From assembly GCA_003342895.1 (NCBI GenBank), contig PTFA01000230.1, positions 496,001 through 560,000 on the forward strand: a DNA stretch of 64,000 bases. Reading direction: 5' to 3'. The translations under genes and the position numbers were made by a program. Below are positions 24,823-38,000 of the stretch, piece after piece. Origin of the DNA: Casuarius casuarius. Its lineage: Eukaryota > Chordata > Aves > Casuariiformes > Casuariidae. Each line of letters begins with the position of its first letter. The stretch's first letter is position 1. Below the pieces are notes generated by a model that made no database searches, was not told where the DNA came from, and saw nothing but the letters and a program-made list of their open reading frames with translations.

Positions 24823-25985
24823 TCATTCAGTAGAGGACAATAGAAGACATTAATTATTTGTGATACTGATGTCTGTTCTATACTGTAATTTTGTCCATGT
24901 ATAAACTTCATTTATAGTAGCAGTCCTTGCAAGTTTTATCTGAAATAAAATGAAAAAAAATTCTTTCCGTAGATTTTGGAAGGTACAATTTAATTAAAAC
25001 AATTATGGTGTGTAAATAGATGATAAATGAGAATTCTTTCAAATGTACTACACAAGAAGTTCTGTGAAACCTTTTGGTTTTTTTGGAATATTGGGTTTTC
25101 CTGATGCTGGTTGTAATCTTTCTAATGAAAGAAAATGGGACTGATTGACTTGTATTAGGGTCTAATCCAAAGGCCACTGAAGTCACTGGAGGTAGTTTTA
25201 TACAATGCTTGGGAGCATTTCACGGTTGCAGGTTTCTTGTTACTGTTTGTTCTGCATCTAATACTTTGACTTTGTTCATGTATCAGTGTTTTTAGGTATT
25301 GTGCATTCTTTTCTTGTAACATTTAGCTGTTTCAGAGTATCATTACTGAATGTTGCAAATTCTGAGTAAATCCATTTTATAGTGTTACTGTATTTGTTGC
25401 TGCTTTTGTTAAATACAGTGATGAGAAATATGTATTAGAAAATAAGACTGTAAATATTTGATGCTAATTAAGATTTAAAAGAATGCCATAAGGTCCGTTG
25501 AAGACCAAAACTTCAGATAGTTTTTGGAGCATCACATAGTATTAACCTTGTTTAAACTGTGTAAGTACTTTACTACATGTAATTCTTTGCCTTACATTTG
25601 TGATCAAGATACTGAACTAGAATTCCCCTATAAATATTAGTGTAGGCTATTCTTTATTTATACTAAATAAATCAAAGCAAATGACTTGCACTTTCTCTTC
25701 AGTGCTTCAAGTTGAATAACGGGAAATCTGATGGTTAGCATCAAGTCATGTTGAAGTCAAAATTTTGCAATGATAACATGCAAGTGATCAGTATAAATTA
25801 TTTATGATAGTGTCAGTGTAGACTTCGAAATCTAAGAATGGTAATACTGTTGCAATTTAATACTTGAAAATACATGTAACACTATCTAACATGAAAACCT
25901 CGCCATCGCTCAAAGGGCAATTTTTCCATTCATTCTGTGGCTTCCATATTAAAGTTGAAATTTTTAATCCAAGAATGTTTTGCTT

Positions 25986-26001
25986 AAAAAAAAAAAAAAA
26001 A
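25986..26001 (+). repeat. Poly-A tract (16 A) followed by purine-rich stretch
   Basis: An A run followed by an AAGAGGAAGGGGAGGGG-like purine stretch to about 26030. Simple sequence. Confidence 0.75.
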
Positions 26002-26961
26002 CAAGAGGAAGGGGAGGGGAAGAAAGAGTTTAATATAGTGAGACCCATGGATAAAACAGGATTGTCTGCAATACATTATCCTTTCTGTCAGCAAGTGTAG
26101 ATTAAAGTAGGCTTTGCTTCTGTAAGCAAATGTTAACATTTTTATAGGAGGAGTATCTTTCTTAATGACATGTTATGCATGCATATTTACTGTTAGTTGT
26201 TAACATGGTCACAAACTGCACTGTTAACAAAATGAAACATGTGGCTTTCTAATGCCAGGGAGTGTAAATAATTTGAAAATTTAAAGATTGCAACAACAAT
26301 ATATTGAAAACCTAATTACATTTTAAGGCAAGCAAACAATTTAACCTTAATTAATTGTAGTTTAAATTTTAATTTATGGTTGGGGGGGGTTTTTGTAAGT
26401 AGGTAGGCATTTTTATTTTATGTGGATAGGATTAATATTTTGTCTTTAATATTTGAAGAACTTTTTCCATATTGTAATTAAATGTCATTATGAATAAAAA
26501 CTGTACAAATAATTTTCTAACATTTTGAAGTGGCTTTCGCTCACTATATCTACAAGTTTGAGAAGAACATCACAAGATGTGCATGTCTGTGTGTGGAAAC
26601 CTGGCTGTCACCAGAAGTTTGCTTAGGTGCTACTTGGTTCACTTGTATTAATCTATTCCTATTTTATAGACTGTGTTGCAAGACCTCCAGCACAGAAGCC
26701 ATTTCTTCATGTGTATTCTAAAGCCTAGCAGAGCTGGCGCTGGTCTGGTTATGACATTTCTTCTGGACTGCAGTATCATGTCGTAGTTGTAGAACATACC
26801 TTAAATGATGCAGATGATAAATGGAAATACCTTATCTTTCATCTACTTCTACTAATGTTCTATTAGACTTTTCAGTTTATGCTAAGCTTTCTAAAATGCC
26901 TTTTTTTTTTTTTTTTGCTTTACATTAATTGGACTGCCATCTGCACAGCATTTGTGGTGTT

Positions 26962-26976
26962 NNNNNNNNNNNNNNN
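26962..26976. other. Assembly gap (15 N)
   Basis: Fifteen undetermined bases, 45 bp downstream of a T16 tract. Nothing can be said about the missing sequence, and the gap size may be nominal. Confidence 0.99.
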
Positions 26977-27330
26977 TTCTTTATCTTTCAGCCTACATAA
27001 AATGTTTTGTACAACCTCATTAGATTTGCATAAAATCAAAAAATATACTTACTATATTAAATCTGTTCATTTACGGTGTCATTTTTGTTAGTATGTTATA
27101 AAATTGAAGTTAGAATGTTTAATGATGGTATAAATTCAGATAGATGCATTTTAAAAATGAAGCCCAGATGTGCTTATTCATAAGTGCAACCTATAAATAA
27201 GTGCAAATTTACACAGTATAGCTTGTGAATTTTTTCTGTCTGTGCAGGCCACAGTGACCTGTCCACCTTTAACTATTTCAGTAAAGAAAATTGGAGTAGT
27301 ACCTTTATTAGTATATTCATACATTGTTAT

Positions 27331-27366
27331 GTAACACTTAGAACTTATGTAACACTTAGAACTTAT
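27331..27366 (+). repeat. Two-copy 18-bp tandem duplication
   Basis: GTAACACTTAGAACTTAT occurs twice head to tail with an 18-base period and no mismatch. It is probably a replication-slippage duplication. Confidence 0.85.
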
Positions 27367-28723
27367 TTTATGAACCGTTGCTTAGAAATTATGTGATTGA
27401 AAATAAGGTGCCAATAGGGAAATAGTCATTTTGTCAGTGACCGATTTATAGGATCTCTATACAATGGAAGTTTTCCTGCAGGGTTTTAATTATTATCTTT
27501 GTCTTAATGTAGAAACATATTGTAATTATTTTTAAAATGGTGTGCTTACAGTGAGAAATTGCTTGTCTGACAGGCAGTAAAATCTGGAGGCTGTACCATT
27601 TGCTTTGTTGTTTTTATGACTATCAGTTTTATCTCTTAACTTTTACATTCTCATTTTTCCTTAATTTTTTTTTAATAGCACCATGTGAGAATGTTATCCT
27701 AAAGACACACAAAGTTATTTAGAGCTAGTAGAGCAGAAAAGAGTGCTCTGTTGACTATTATACCGAGTTGCCTTTCCTCATAGATACTGTATTCTTATGC
27801 ATGTTGAACTACGCTGGTATAACATATGCATTTGCTTTGTGTGGCACAGATGAATTACGTGGAATGTCATCAAAGCTATTTTCTGTGTATTAATAATGCT
27901 GAAGATTTCAAGTATTTGTCACGTCGCAAGCTAAGTGTAATGATAATAGTACAACCACGTAGTAGATTGGGTGTTTCATTACTATTAAAACTCCTGAAGT
28001 TAAAGTACAAAAGCCAGACTGAATAAATTAGTGTTTCATCTTTTTTCCCTCCTCTCCTGTCACTTTATGATTTAAGCTTTTTTCTTTTTTTGTTAGATGG
28101 GTGGTAAGCATGGGGAGTATGTGAAAATGTTACACTTTGGAACTGATTTAAAAGACTTTGACTAGAACCATCTGTTCCCACCTCCTACTCTTCAAGCTGC
28201 TCTTGAAAAATAGGCCAAACCTTATCCCAGGGGGGCTAGTGGATACAACTATCTACAACAATAATAAAATGTAAAAATACAAAATATACAGATACCAAAA
28301 GCTCAGTGATCTGTAACAGCCTACTCTTGCTTCTGGTTACTTTTGCAGATCTTTCTTCCTTGGGTGGGAAGGAGAATATAGGATACACAGAAGCGGGGGG
28401 AGGGAGAAACCATGTATTTGTCTTCGTGTTAAACAGTATGATACTAGTATGGTGAAATCTGTGAAAGAACATCATCATCTTGCCTGTCTACCACATGCAC
28501 GTGTTTCTCCTTTGACAAGGGAACTGATTTTCCACACAGTCCCTCCCCTCAGACCCAGTTGCCTTTCCCTGAGGAAATGTTCCAGTATGTTACATTTAGG
28601 ACTAAAACTAGGTGTCCCGAACCTCACCTTGTTTTAAATACTAATTAAAAAAAAAAGAAAGTTAAACTAGCTTATGCCCTGCAATTACCACCTCTCAGCT
28701 GAAGCCCTGTGTAGGGATGATAC

Positions 28724-28735
28724 GTGTGTGTGTGT
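28724..28735 (+). repeat. Short (GT)n microsatellite
   Basis: Six GT units, followed by T/G-rich sequence and a short GA run (about 28755-28764). Confidence 0.7.
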
Positions 28736-31438
28736 TTGTTTATTTTTGTGTTTGAGAGAGAGAGGTGGTCATCTCGTGTGTTTTTTTTTTGAATCCAAAG
28801 CTCTGTTTAAAGTGTGTCATCTGTGGAGCTGAAGCTGGCATAAATCTAAGCAATACACATAGCTACACTGTTAGTACCGTCAACCCGAACCAGAGCTCCC
28901 TCTTAGTACCAAGTTTACTCTGAGAATATTTGTCCTGTTTACTAATGGCATGTCTGGGCTTCACTCCAGGCATTGGACACATCCCCTCACCTTTCGTAAC
29001 ATGAACTTTGCAGCAGTTGTATACCTGTCGAACATCAGTGCAAAGGTTATGATTTCCAAATACAGTACTTGCTATGATACTTGCTCCTGGAAGAAAATAC
29101 ATTCCAGGTTAATTTCAGAATTAAATTTGGAATTAAATTCATTTTTTTAATGAATAAATTGGTGCATCTCATCATCTCTAAACCATTAGCTAAAACATAT
29201 TGCTGTAGTCCCTGTTACAGGGAAGTCAAGCCAATTTTGTATGTTTAGGTGTGTGCATGTGTGTGCAGGGAGAGACAGGGAAGAGCCTGTTGATTGTATT
29301 TTAAATATTCCCAAGATGCTTGGATACTTCAGGTGCCATAAAAATATCTTTTTAGGATGCTGACAGTGTCAGCACTCCAGAAGGTTATGCAATTACTTTT
29401 CTAAAGGTTCTGTGTTTCTCAGGTGTTGCTCAGAAAAGGAGGATCCTAAGCATCCGCAATTGTGTGCGCTATGGAATTGGTGTTGGTACCTGACTCAACT
29501 GTTGCTTCCTGCTGCTCACAACACTGCCTATGTGCTGTATTACTACTATTTTGGCTTTGCAGAATTAAAAAAAAAAAAGCCTTGCTGTGAAGTGGTTCAA
29601 GAATAGTACTTTTTTGTTCTCTATAAGAAACCCCATGTAATAGTTGTGTACTTTTCATTTTGTGAGTTTCTGTCTTTAAATAGCTTCAAAATAAAGTTTG
29701 TAAGTGAGATGGTCTAGTGTATAATTCCTGGCATAATACCACTGGATTTATGGTTGCTTTGCCACATTAGAAAAAAAAAGAAGTTACAGTGTAGCTCTTT
29801 AGAAATCTGAAAATAAAGTTGGGTGCAAACTGTTTACTTGTCTTTGGGATGTTTCACCACCTTCAAACCACTACCCCTCCATTTCATCTGTGATGGCTTA
29901 AGACCTTTACCAAGCAGCTGACATTGGATACCACACTGTCTTTCTATCCTTTTTCCCCCAAGACATGAGTACCTTCATACATAATAATCTTTAAAACTAG
30001 AACATTCTCCCTATTATGATATATTTGTAACCATCTTCTTTTCTAATCCTTCTTCTAGAGACCCACGCTTTTGGGGCCTCTTCCAGTATATCTGCGGCTA
30101 AGATGCTGGTGTTCGTTAAGCTAGCTCATTTAAAACAAACTTTTGTAGTGGATACCGTCTGTCTGCCACTTTAAGAAATGGCTTTATTTGCGTAGTGAAA
30201 GCCAGTAGAGTTTAACTGCATCAACAAGTTAGGGTGGTATGTTAGTTGTCTGTTTGAACTGTATTGCTAGTATAGATTGCAAGTTCCATGTAGCAAGGAC
30301 TATAGCTCCCCTGTGTAACTGCCTTTCTTGTAAGATCTGTTGTAGCATCCCGCGTGTGTTTTATAAGGATCCTTGACATTCAATGTGAAGTGAAGAAAGC
30401 AACAGCTTCCATTTATGGCTTCCTACTTCAAAACAGAGAGCCATAACCTAGAGGTTCAAAGATGGGTTGAGCTCAGAACTTTGTGTTCTTCCACACTGAG
30501 AGAATGTGTTATGTTTGTTTAGTAGTAGTAAGTATCACATGGGTCCCTTTGTAAAGTGTACTTGCATATTCTAATAACTGGGGTATGTTTATAAAACTGC
30601 TCTGGAAAAACATGTGCTCTAGGGTTTTAAAGTGTTCTGTGGGAATAATTCAGAGTTTGCAATGTGATAACCATTTTTACTCTGTCAGGCACTATTATTA
30701 GCACACTCCAGTAACCACATGTCTCCAAGCTAATGGAGATACTGCAGTTGCTTTTTGTTATTGTTTCAACTTTCAAGTGGATCTTTTTTTTTCTCCCCTC
30801 TAGGACAACAATGTACTTCTCCATTCATGTTTCACAGATGCATATAGCACTTGATGTATCCAGTTAGATCAGTACTCCACTAAGTGTGTTTCTGACTGTA
30901 GCCAGAGCCTGATGCTTTGGTAGAAGGAAGGAGTAGGGGAACATCTTTCAAATGGAAAAGGCAACACTGATTGTTTTATTAGACAGTGAACGGCAGCATT
31001 GTTCTGTACAGTGTGCCAATAGAAATTACTAATTCAGGCAGTCAAGATGAGAGTGACTCTTCTCAGGATCAAAAGTGTTAGGCATAAAGATAAGTTTCAG
31101 CTGTGAACATCTGTAGCACAGAGTAGTTGTGAGCTTGATTAAGGCCTCTTTGCAGTGCCAGCTGTTATTTCAGTTGCATTTTTGAGAAATGTACTAAATA
31201 ATGTAAAGAAAGAGGTACAGGTCTCTGTTTTAATTATGTAATGTTCAGCTATTTATGAGTTGTATAGATCAAAACCACAAGTCGCTGCTGTTAAAGCTTT
31301 GTTAGTCATTGCTTTTGTATAATGCTGATGGGCAGATTTTGGTAGCTGATAGGTTTCACTGCTAGTCTTCTTTTTGGATAAGTGAACTGTGGTAGGATCT
31401 AAGGAGCTTCTGTAATTCAGTTTATCACAATTTAACTC

Positions 31439-31453
31439 TTTTTTTTTTTTTTT
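31439..31453 (+). repeat. Poly-T tract
   Basis: Fifteen T followed by ACTTCAG. It resembles a splice-acceptor context, but no exon-like open frame with a donor was recognised after it. Confidence 0.7.
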
Positions 31454-34400
31454 ACTTCAGATTTAACGTCTTAAGTAGGGGTAGAGATATTTTTAAAATC
31501 AAAATTATTCTTTTGATTATAACTGTTTATTTTAAATATAGGAAAAATTATGTTCTACTAACTTGTTCTTCATTATATCCAGTGGGAAAGACTGACCTTT
31601 CTCAGAAAAGGAGGATTGTGCCAGTGTTTGTAATAATTTTACCTTGTTGTAATGCAGCCAAGGTTGCAATATTGTTCTTGAAAGAAGAAACAAAGAAAAA
31701 AGCATCTTCCAAATTATGTGACACTGCCCTTTTCTTAAATGAGCAGAGCATTAAGTACCAATAAAAATATAAATGCCAAAACTTTACTATGGAAATTCTA
31801 ATACATGAAGATATTTTTAAATATTAGGCATATGCATAATAAATATAGTATTTTGGACCTTCTGTGACCCTGTTGGTTTCCTACAGTTAAATAACGGTAG
31901 ATATATTAGAAGCCCTAGGTAATTCCATCAGTATGCATTGAAAGTAGATAGTGACTGCTAAACATTTTCTTGGCCTTCTGTACACTAAAACAGGAAACAA
32001 TTTGGTTGGTGACATAGAGGTGGAATGCAGTACAAAAATGAAATAAGATAAAACTCCCTATGGAGAAGCAGTCTGCATGTCACACCCTGAAGGGATGAAT
32101 GCTGATACTGTGCACGAAGAGCTTCTTTATAGAGTCTTGGAATTTCTAAATATTTATTATGGCAGTATATAATGGCTGAATTACATAATGTGTTGCTGTT
32201 TCCTTCTTTCTATATCCTGAAAATACCTGATAATTCAACCTTAAGCTAAATACTTCTTGTAGTTTCATTACAGTTCTGTAGACAGTAATCTTGAAGTAAT
32301 CAATGCAATTGAAAAAATGTTTCAGAGCAAAAGTGAGATTAGTAAGGAAAGTATTCTAATGGTTAAAACACTAAGCTAAAAGTAGGAGTCCTAGGTTTTA
32401 ACTCTTCCCTTACCGTCAGCTGCTTTTGTGAACTGAGAGCAAACTAAGGTTTTGATACTCAAAGTGATGTAATGCTCATTTATTAATATCTTTGCAGTTC
32501 TTGATGCGAAGTCCTTTGTTAATACTACGATTTATTTAGCTAACTTATTTGTTTGAGGGATATCAGATGTAAACAAACACATTGAAAATTATATTCATGG
32601 TTTCTTGTATTTTTAATGTGCAAGTAATTGATACTCATCTGCAAGAGCTGATTCAGAATTTAAAGAACAAAGCATCTCTTCTTTTAATTTTTTCTCTTAA
32701 ATTGTCTTGAAGAACCTTTGAGTGTTCCTTTTCTTGTTATTCCTCGGTATCAACCAATGGCATGGCAAAGTCGAGATGTGAAGCTGTTGACAAAATCATG
32801 AATAAAGTGCACACTGCAACAGTGTGTAGGCAGTTCTTGGGTTATTAGAACTGATGTGTTGTGCTGGTTTTACCTGAATGCTAAGGTGTGTACAAAAATC
32901 TTAAGATGCATTGGAGATATTTGGATCATCAGTAAAGAAAGGAAAAAGAAAAAATCCTCCATTCATGAATGGTGGGGGATCCTTGCATGCTGAATAACTG
33001 AAAGAGGTAAAATATGAGAGTTGTTTCTGGAGTTGGAAAAACAGATGTTTAGTAAAGATCTGGACTTGCAGACCTAAGTTCTTGGATTTATTGTGTACAC
33101 GCCTTCATGAGCAGCGACTTCATGCTCCAAAATTAAAGTTTTAAAAAAAGTCACATTTTACAATCTCAGAAGTCCAGTCTGTGCCATATTGAGCTGCACA
33201 AAGTGGTTCTAAAGTTCCTGGAGATTTTCACCAGCTAATTCTGTTTGTGCAGGGAAAGACCTAGCAGGGGCAGGAGCTGTGTTGAGCAGCTTCCACACCT
33301 CTACATACTCTACCAATCTGGGTAAAAGCAAATGAATCTTTGACAAGACCTGACTTGGTTTCCTAGCATGCCACTCCTACCAAAACTCCTTTTGCCCTCC
33401 TGTTCGAAGCTCTGAAATCACTAGAGGGAAAATCCATTAGAAAAATTCTCCCAGTCCATTTAGGTTAGCCCTGGTATTCTCCTGAGAATGTGCTGCCTGC
33501 TGCTGCTGCACGTTATTGTTGCTTTAGGACAAGGATTTACAAAATGGTGTGACTGTAGCTTGAGGTTTGGAATGAGTAGCTGCCTAATGGCATAATTGAG
33601 TGCATCAAATCAATACTTTCCAACAAGAGTAGATGTATAAATCTTGTAGGAAGACCATCTGAGCTGGGTAATGGACTCTGGCATTCGTTCTCCTAACCTG
33701 CAGGAGAGCTTGCACAGGTGAGTTTACACACTTTTATGAATTTACTGGGAATAGCTGTAGGTAATAAGAAAGTCTGGTCTAGAAAGACCCATGAATATAT
33801 TTCTAGTGATAGGAGTTCTGTATTCTTGTTTGGGTTAATGATAAGATTCTTATTGCTCAAACAATCAGTAGAACAGTTTGGCACTCAGTAGCTCATTACC
33901 TGGAGCTTTAAGGAAGAAAATTCAAATTGTTTTTAAGTCTAAAGACAGATTTTAGTTGAACAACAAGGAACCGAATTGCAGGACTGCAGAGTTGCAATAC
34001 TGTTTTGAGGGTACCTTTTTTTTTGAGAAGTGGCAAAACAGACAAAATGCTGCAAAAACTCAGAACTGCTGGTATACCCCATTTACCTTTGCACTAGCTA
34101 TTCTTAAGAAGATGAACTGCCTTTTCACTGTCTGTTACAGGGACAATTCTATCCTGTTTGGACTTCTAGAGAAAGGAGTTATTATATGTCTCCATGAGCA
34201 GAGAAGGAAGTTACAGATTGTAGATTTTCTCTGTCTATGACACCAAGGTAAAGATCTATGAATGTCAGAGATGGAACATTCTATTAGTAACACTCCTGAG
34301 CTAATTAATAAATGAGTGTGCAAACATTTTTCTGTTTTACGCCTATGTAGGCAAAATAGAGGCCATTTTGAAAATTATGCCCCAAATCTTATGGAATAAT

Positions 34401-34891
34401 CAGGGTATTTTCTGGAGTTTTGTGAGGGACCGACAACCGTGGCTTGCTGCATATTGATGCATCCTTCTTGTTGATTCACAGTTCTCTGACAGAATACTAG
34501 CACACTTGGTTTAGTTTGATGTACAGTTAACAAAAGGACAGGTGGCTTGTTATGACTGGGCCTTATTAATCTTGTGATGTTTTTCTCAGTGGCAATAAAG
34601 AGCAGCGCCACTCTTTATGCATGTCCAGTTCATTACTCTTTGAGTCATATATTAAATTGAAACTGAAGAGAAGAGAATTTGGCAGTATCCAGCCATTGGT
34701 CTGATATGCAAGAAACAAACACTAATGGTACTAGTACTAAAGATTTGTAAAGAAAAGCCGGTCCTGGGTGTCTGACATATAGTTTAATTGTTTCTTAAGA
34801 CTGAAGTGACTAAGAACCTGACTTCAGTCTACCGAGTGAAATATAGGCTGTGATTTATTGTTTCATGGAACCCTTTGGCATCATGCTGGGA

Positions 34892-35076
34892 CAGTGGTTC
34901 CCATAATTTTTGCACCAATGGGCCACTGTTTACCCTCTGACTTTTTCATGGAGCACTGTATGTATTTTTGGTGAGTTTTTAATTAAAAACATTTAAAGGA
35001 GATATGGTTCTGGAGACCATTAGCTTTGAGCTTGTGGACCATCAGAGACCTATAAACCAGAGTGTGGAAAGCAGTG
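34892..35076. mobile_element. Possible ancient hAT-type MITE (about 185 bp)
   Basis: The left end reads CAGTGGTTCCCA, the typical terminus of Charlie-like hAT elements. The right end TGGAAAGCAGTG matches its reverse complement at 9 of 12 positions. The interior GTGGACCATCAGAGACC resembles the inner part of such elements. The 8 bases on either side (TGCTGGGA and TGTTAAGG) differ at four positions, all transitions, which fits a decayed 8-bp hAT target-site duplication. It has no coding capacity. The call rests on short motifs, so confidence is moderate to low. Confidence 0.4.
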
Positions 35077-38000
35077 TGTTAAGGAATTAATTTAATATAG
35101 CTGAGCAGCTATATTTAATAAGCTGCAGCAACTGCTTTGTCTCCCAGCTTCATTTCTTGAAGATGTAATTATTAAGTTTTTCCACCGCAGTGCTGATCTT
35201 TCTTTTAACTGTAACACACGTTCTACAGTTATCTTAAACTGTAAAGCATCAAAAGTTACATTAAGAAGTTTTTCACCAGCAAGCATGAAAGCTTCATTTA
35301 AAATTTTGTAAATATCTTCCTTTTGTCTTTCAGCAGATACAATGACCTATTATAATCCCTTAAGAAGATACAGATCAGAGTACCAAATAATTATGATGAT
35401 GTTAATTAAGACTATAGTTCCTCCCCCAGCTTTCTATATTGGCAGAAGCCATTAGTACAGCTTACACAGCCACAAAAATCAAAAGCAAAAGACTGCTTTT
35501 TGCTTTCGAGGAGCTGGTACAAACAAAATACTTCTTTAGGAGTAGATTAGCTTGTACACCTTCCTTTCATTAGAAAAATAAATTTTTAGATATTCATGTC
35601 TTACTCAAATTATGTCAGGATATATATATTTTTTTCTCTACAAATAAGCATTAAGCTTGTAATAGTACTAATGATCTGCTTCACAATTTACTTAAATGTT
35701 TGGCACTTTGAGTGAAACCACAACAGATGTATGGGGAAAGTACAAACCAACCAGCCAACCAAAAAACCCCCAAACAAACACTCCCCTCCTTCTCCTGCCA
35801 AATTATATATATGGGAAGAGGGAGTGAAGAGAACCTCTGTGTGTGTAAAGGGAGATGTGGGAAATCTAAAACAATTTTATGCTTGTGATTTAGAAACAAA
35901 ACATCACCTTGAAATGTACTGGTGAGTTCATTCATGAGAAAATATGGCCAAGAGAACTAGGAAAGTGTCTAGCAGATATTTTGGATCATGGCAGAAGAAT
36001 AACATTAAAGCTTCTTAAAAGGAGAAAATGATACTGAGGTATCAGCCAAATCTGTTGTGTTTAGACAAGTATGATTTTACTATTAATGCACCAGATGGAA
36101 TGCTGCATTAAAACTGCCTTTATTTAATGTGCAGAGTTAAAGTTATAGATGTTTAAAGATACTGTAAAGAAGTTTTCATTTTGACATCTGCAAAACAGTA
36201 GATCTGCCATATGACAAAGTGTTGTTTTTGATGCTGTTTGGAAACAAATGTCATTGAGTCAGTCATACACGTGTAATTAATGCTCGTCTAATTAGGTAAA
36301 TATAGTGTTCCATTTTATATCATCTATGTACAGTATAGATGAGTTAGTTTTGCATTCCCTTGCCTCTCTTTGCTTTTCCCTTAATGAGTAAGTTTTGTTA
36401 GCAATCGTTTTCTTCCTCTCGCATTCCCTTTGTTTTCAGGGAGTGGGGATGGGGAGAAGGTGACAAGTGGGAAGGGCATGATGAGGAGAAGAACAGTGTT
36501 TTTTGTAGCTTTTACGTTCCTAGACAGTCACTCACTGAAGCTCACACGTCACTGAGATGAATGAGTGTTGGTGCACATACTTACATGATAGTAAAATGTG
36601 TGGGAGAGGATCGATTTCACACCACAGTGTATCTAGAGGCTGTTCCCTCAAGGATGGGTGAAAGGCGGCAGTGCCACATGTGCAGAATGGATGAAGCCAG
36701 GAGCAGGTGGAATGCAGAAACTCATTTGCAGGAGGCATTCTGCCCACAGAGGCAAAAGGATTTCTGCTGGAGAAAAGTAATCATAATTTCAATTTTATTT
36801 GATGTGTTTCTTTCAGAGGTATTTTTTGTATATCCATATGCACACGTGCTCTCTCCTAGCATTATCACATGCTGCTCGCCAGCTTTTTTCTGCCATACTT
36901 GGGTGGAACCTCTAGCTGTGCTAGACTTTCCCCTCATAACATCTTTCTTTGCTGCTGTGTTTAAAACAAAAAATTCAAATACCGGTGCTCTGGGAAGCCA
37001 GCACTCAGGTGGGGGTAGTTCCTCTCTTCTGCTTTGGAAGTACTCCTGCAGGGGGCTGCTAGAATTTAGCCTGTATGTTACGCATCCTGTTAAGTCATTT
37101 TTTCTTGTATTTCCAGTCCAGCTACCCAATATTTGTGTAGTTTTAGCTGTAGGTGTATTTTGTCTCTTTTGTATTTAAGCCCTTAGTATATTGTGTTCTT
37201 CCTTAGAAAGCTTCTGTGCAATCTTAAGGACCAGAAATTGTATTTTCCTACCTGATTTTAATGCAGGAATCTCTTTTTATCAGAGGACTGCAGGAGCAGG
37301 GCAATAAAAATACACTATAATCTCTGCCTTCCCATTCTCTTGCACCCAGCCCCTCATTCACTTTAAGTCACTGCCAACAAACTCTTTCAAGTCATGCACT
37401 AAAATTGGGTAGGAATGACTAATCTTCTGGCTTTGGAGTGCTCTTCTGTAGACCATCAGTGATGAAACCCTAAGTTTTGTCAGGTTGAGGTGATGTTCTG
37501 CTTACTGTGCTCTTAAGAGGAATTAATGTTTTGTAAAGATGTGCTAAACTCTTAACAGATGCTCCATGCACAATCCAATTTACTTCTCCATTACTGGGGA
37601 AAAACTTTTTTTCCATCTATCATAGTTTCTCTAGCAAGGACTATCTGCATTCATAGACACATGGTGGATCTTTTTGCTATGTTGATGTAAATGCTAAAAA
37701 ATAAAATTTTAAGCGGTGGAAGTGTGTTTTTCCTCACTCTTCTAGGCAAAAGCACCTGCTGAGTTTCACCCGTTCTCAAAAACAGCTGACTGAGAAGCTG
37801 TGAAAAGGTTTGTCTTTGATGGAAACATTTTGAGAGCTGTTGTTAGGAGAGATGAAAAAAGGAGCTCTGGTCACAGTTCTGATGCTTATTGAACTTTATT
37901 AAGCAATTTGTATAATAATAAATATTAAAAAGTTAGAATATGAGTGTTCATCAGATTGGTCTCTTTTACTGTTTCATACCTTTCAGCTGACTTCCATTAG

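Larger units (their letters stand above)
17101..26961 (+). other. GMDS: GMDS intron 4, AT-rich unique segment
   Basis: Nearly 10 kb with no recognisable gene or interspersed repeat. It contains homopolymer tracts (T-rich at 17732-17755, G-rich at 20263-20276, A at 24809-24822, A at 25986-26001, T at 26901-26916) and a pyrimidine-rich strip at 19546-19642. Repeat-poor AT-rich sequence with many ATTA and FOX/SOX-like motifs is a reasonable place to look for conserved non-coding elements, but conservation cannot be judged here. Confidence 0.65.
26977..34891 (+). other. GMDS: GMDS intron 4, unique segment
   Basis: AT-rich intronic DNA with no gene recognised. It contains an 18-bp direct duplication near 27331-27366, a short GT microsatellite at 28724-28735 and a T tract at 31439-31453. 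All open frames are short and unremarkable. Confidence 0.65.
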
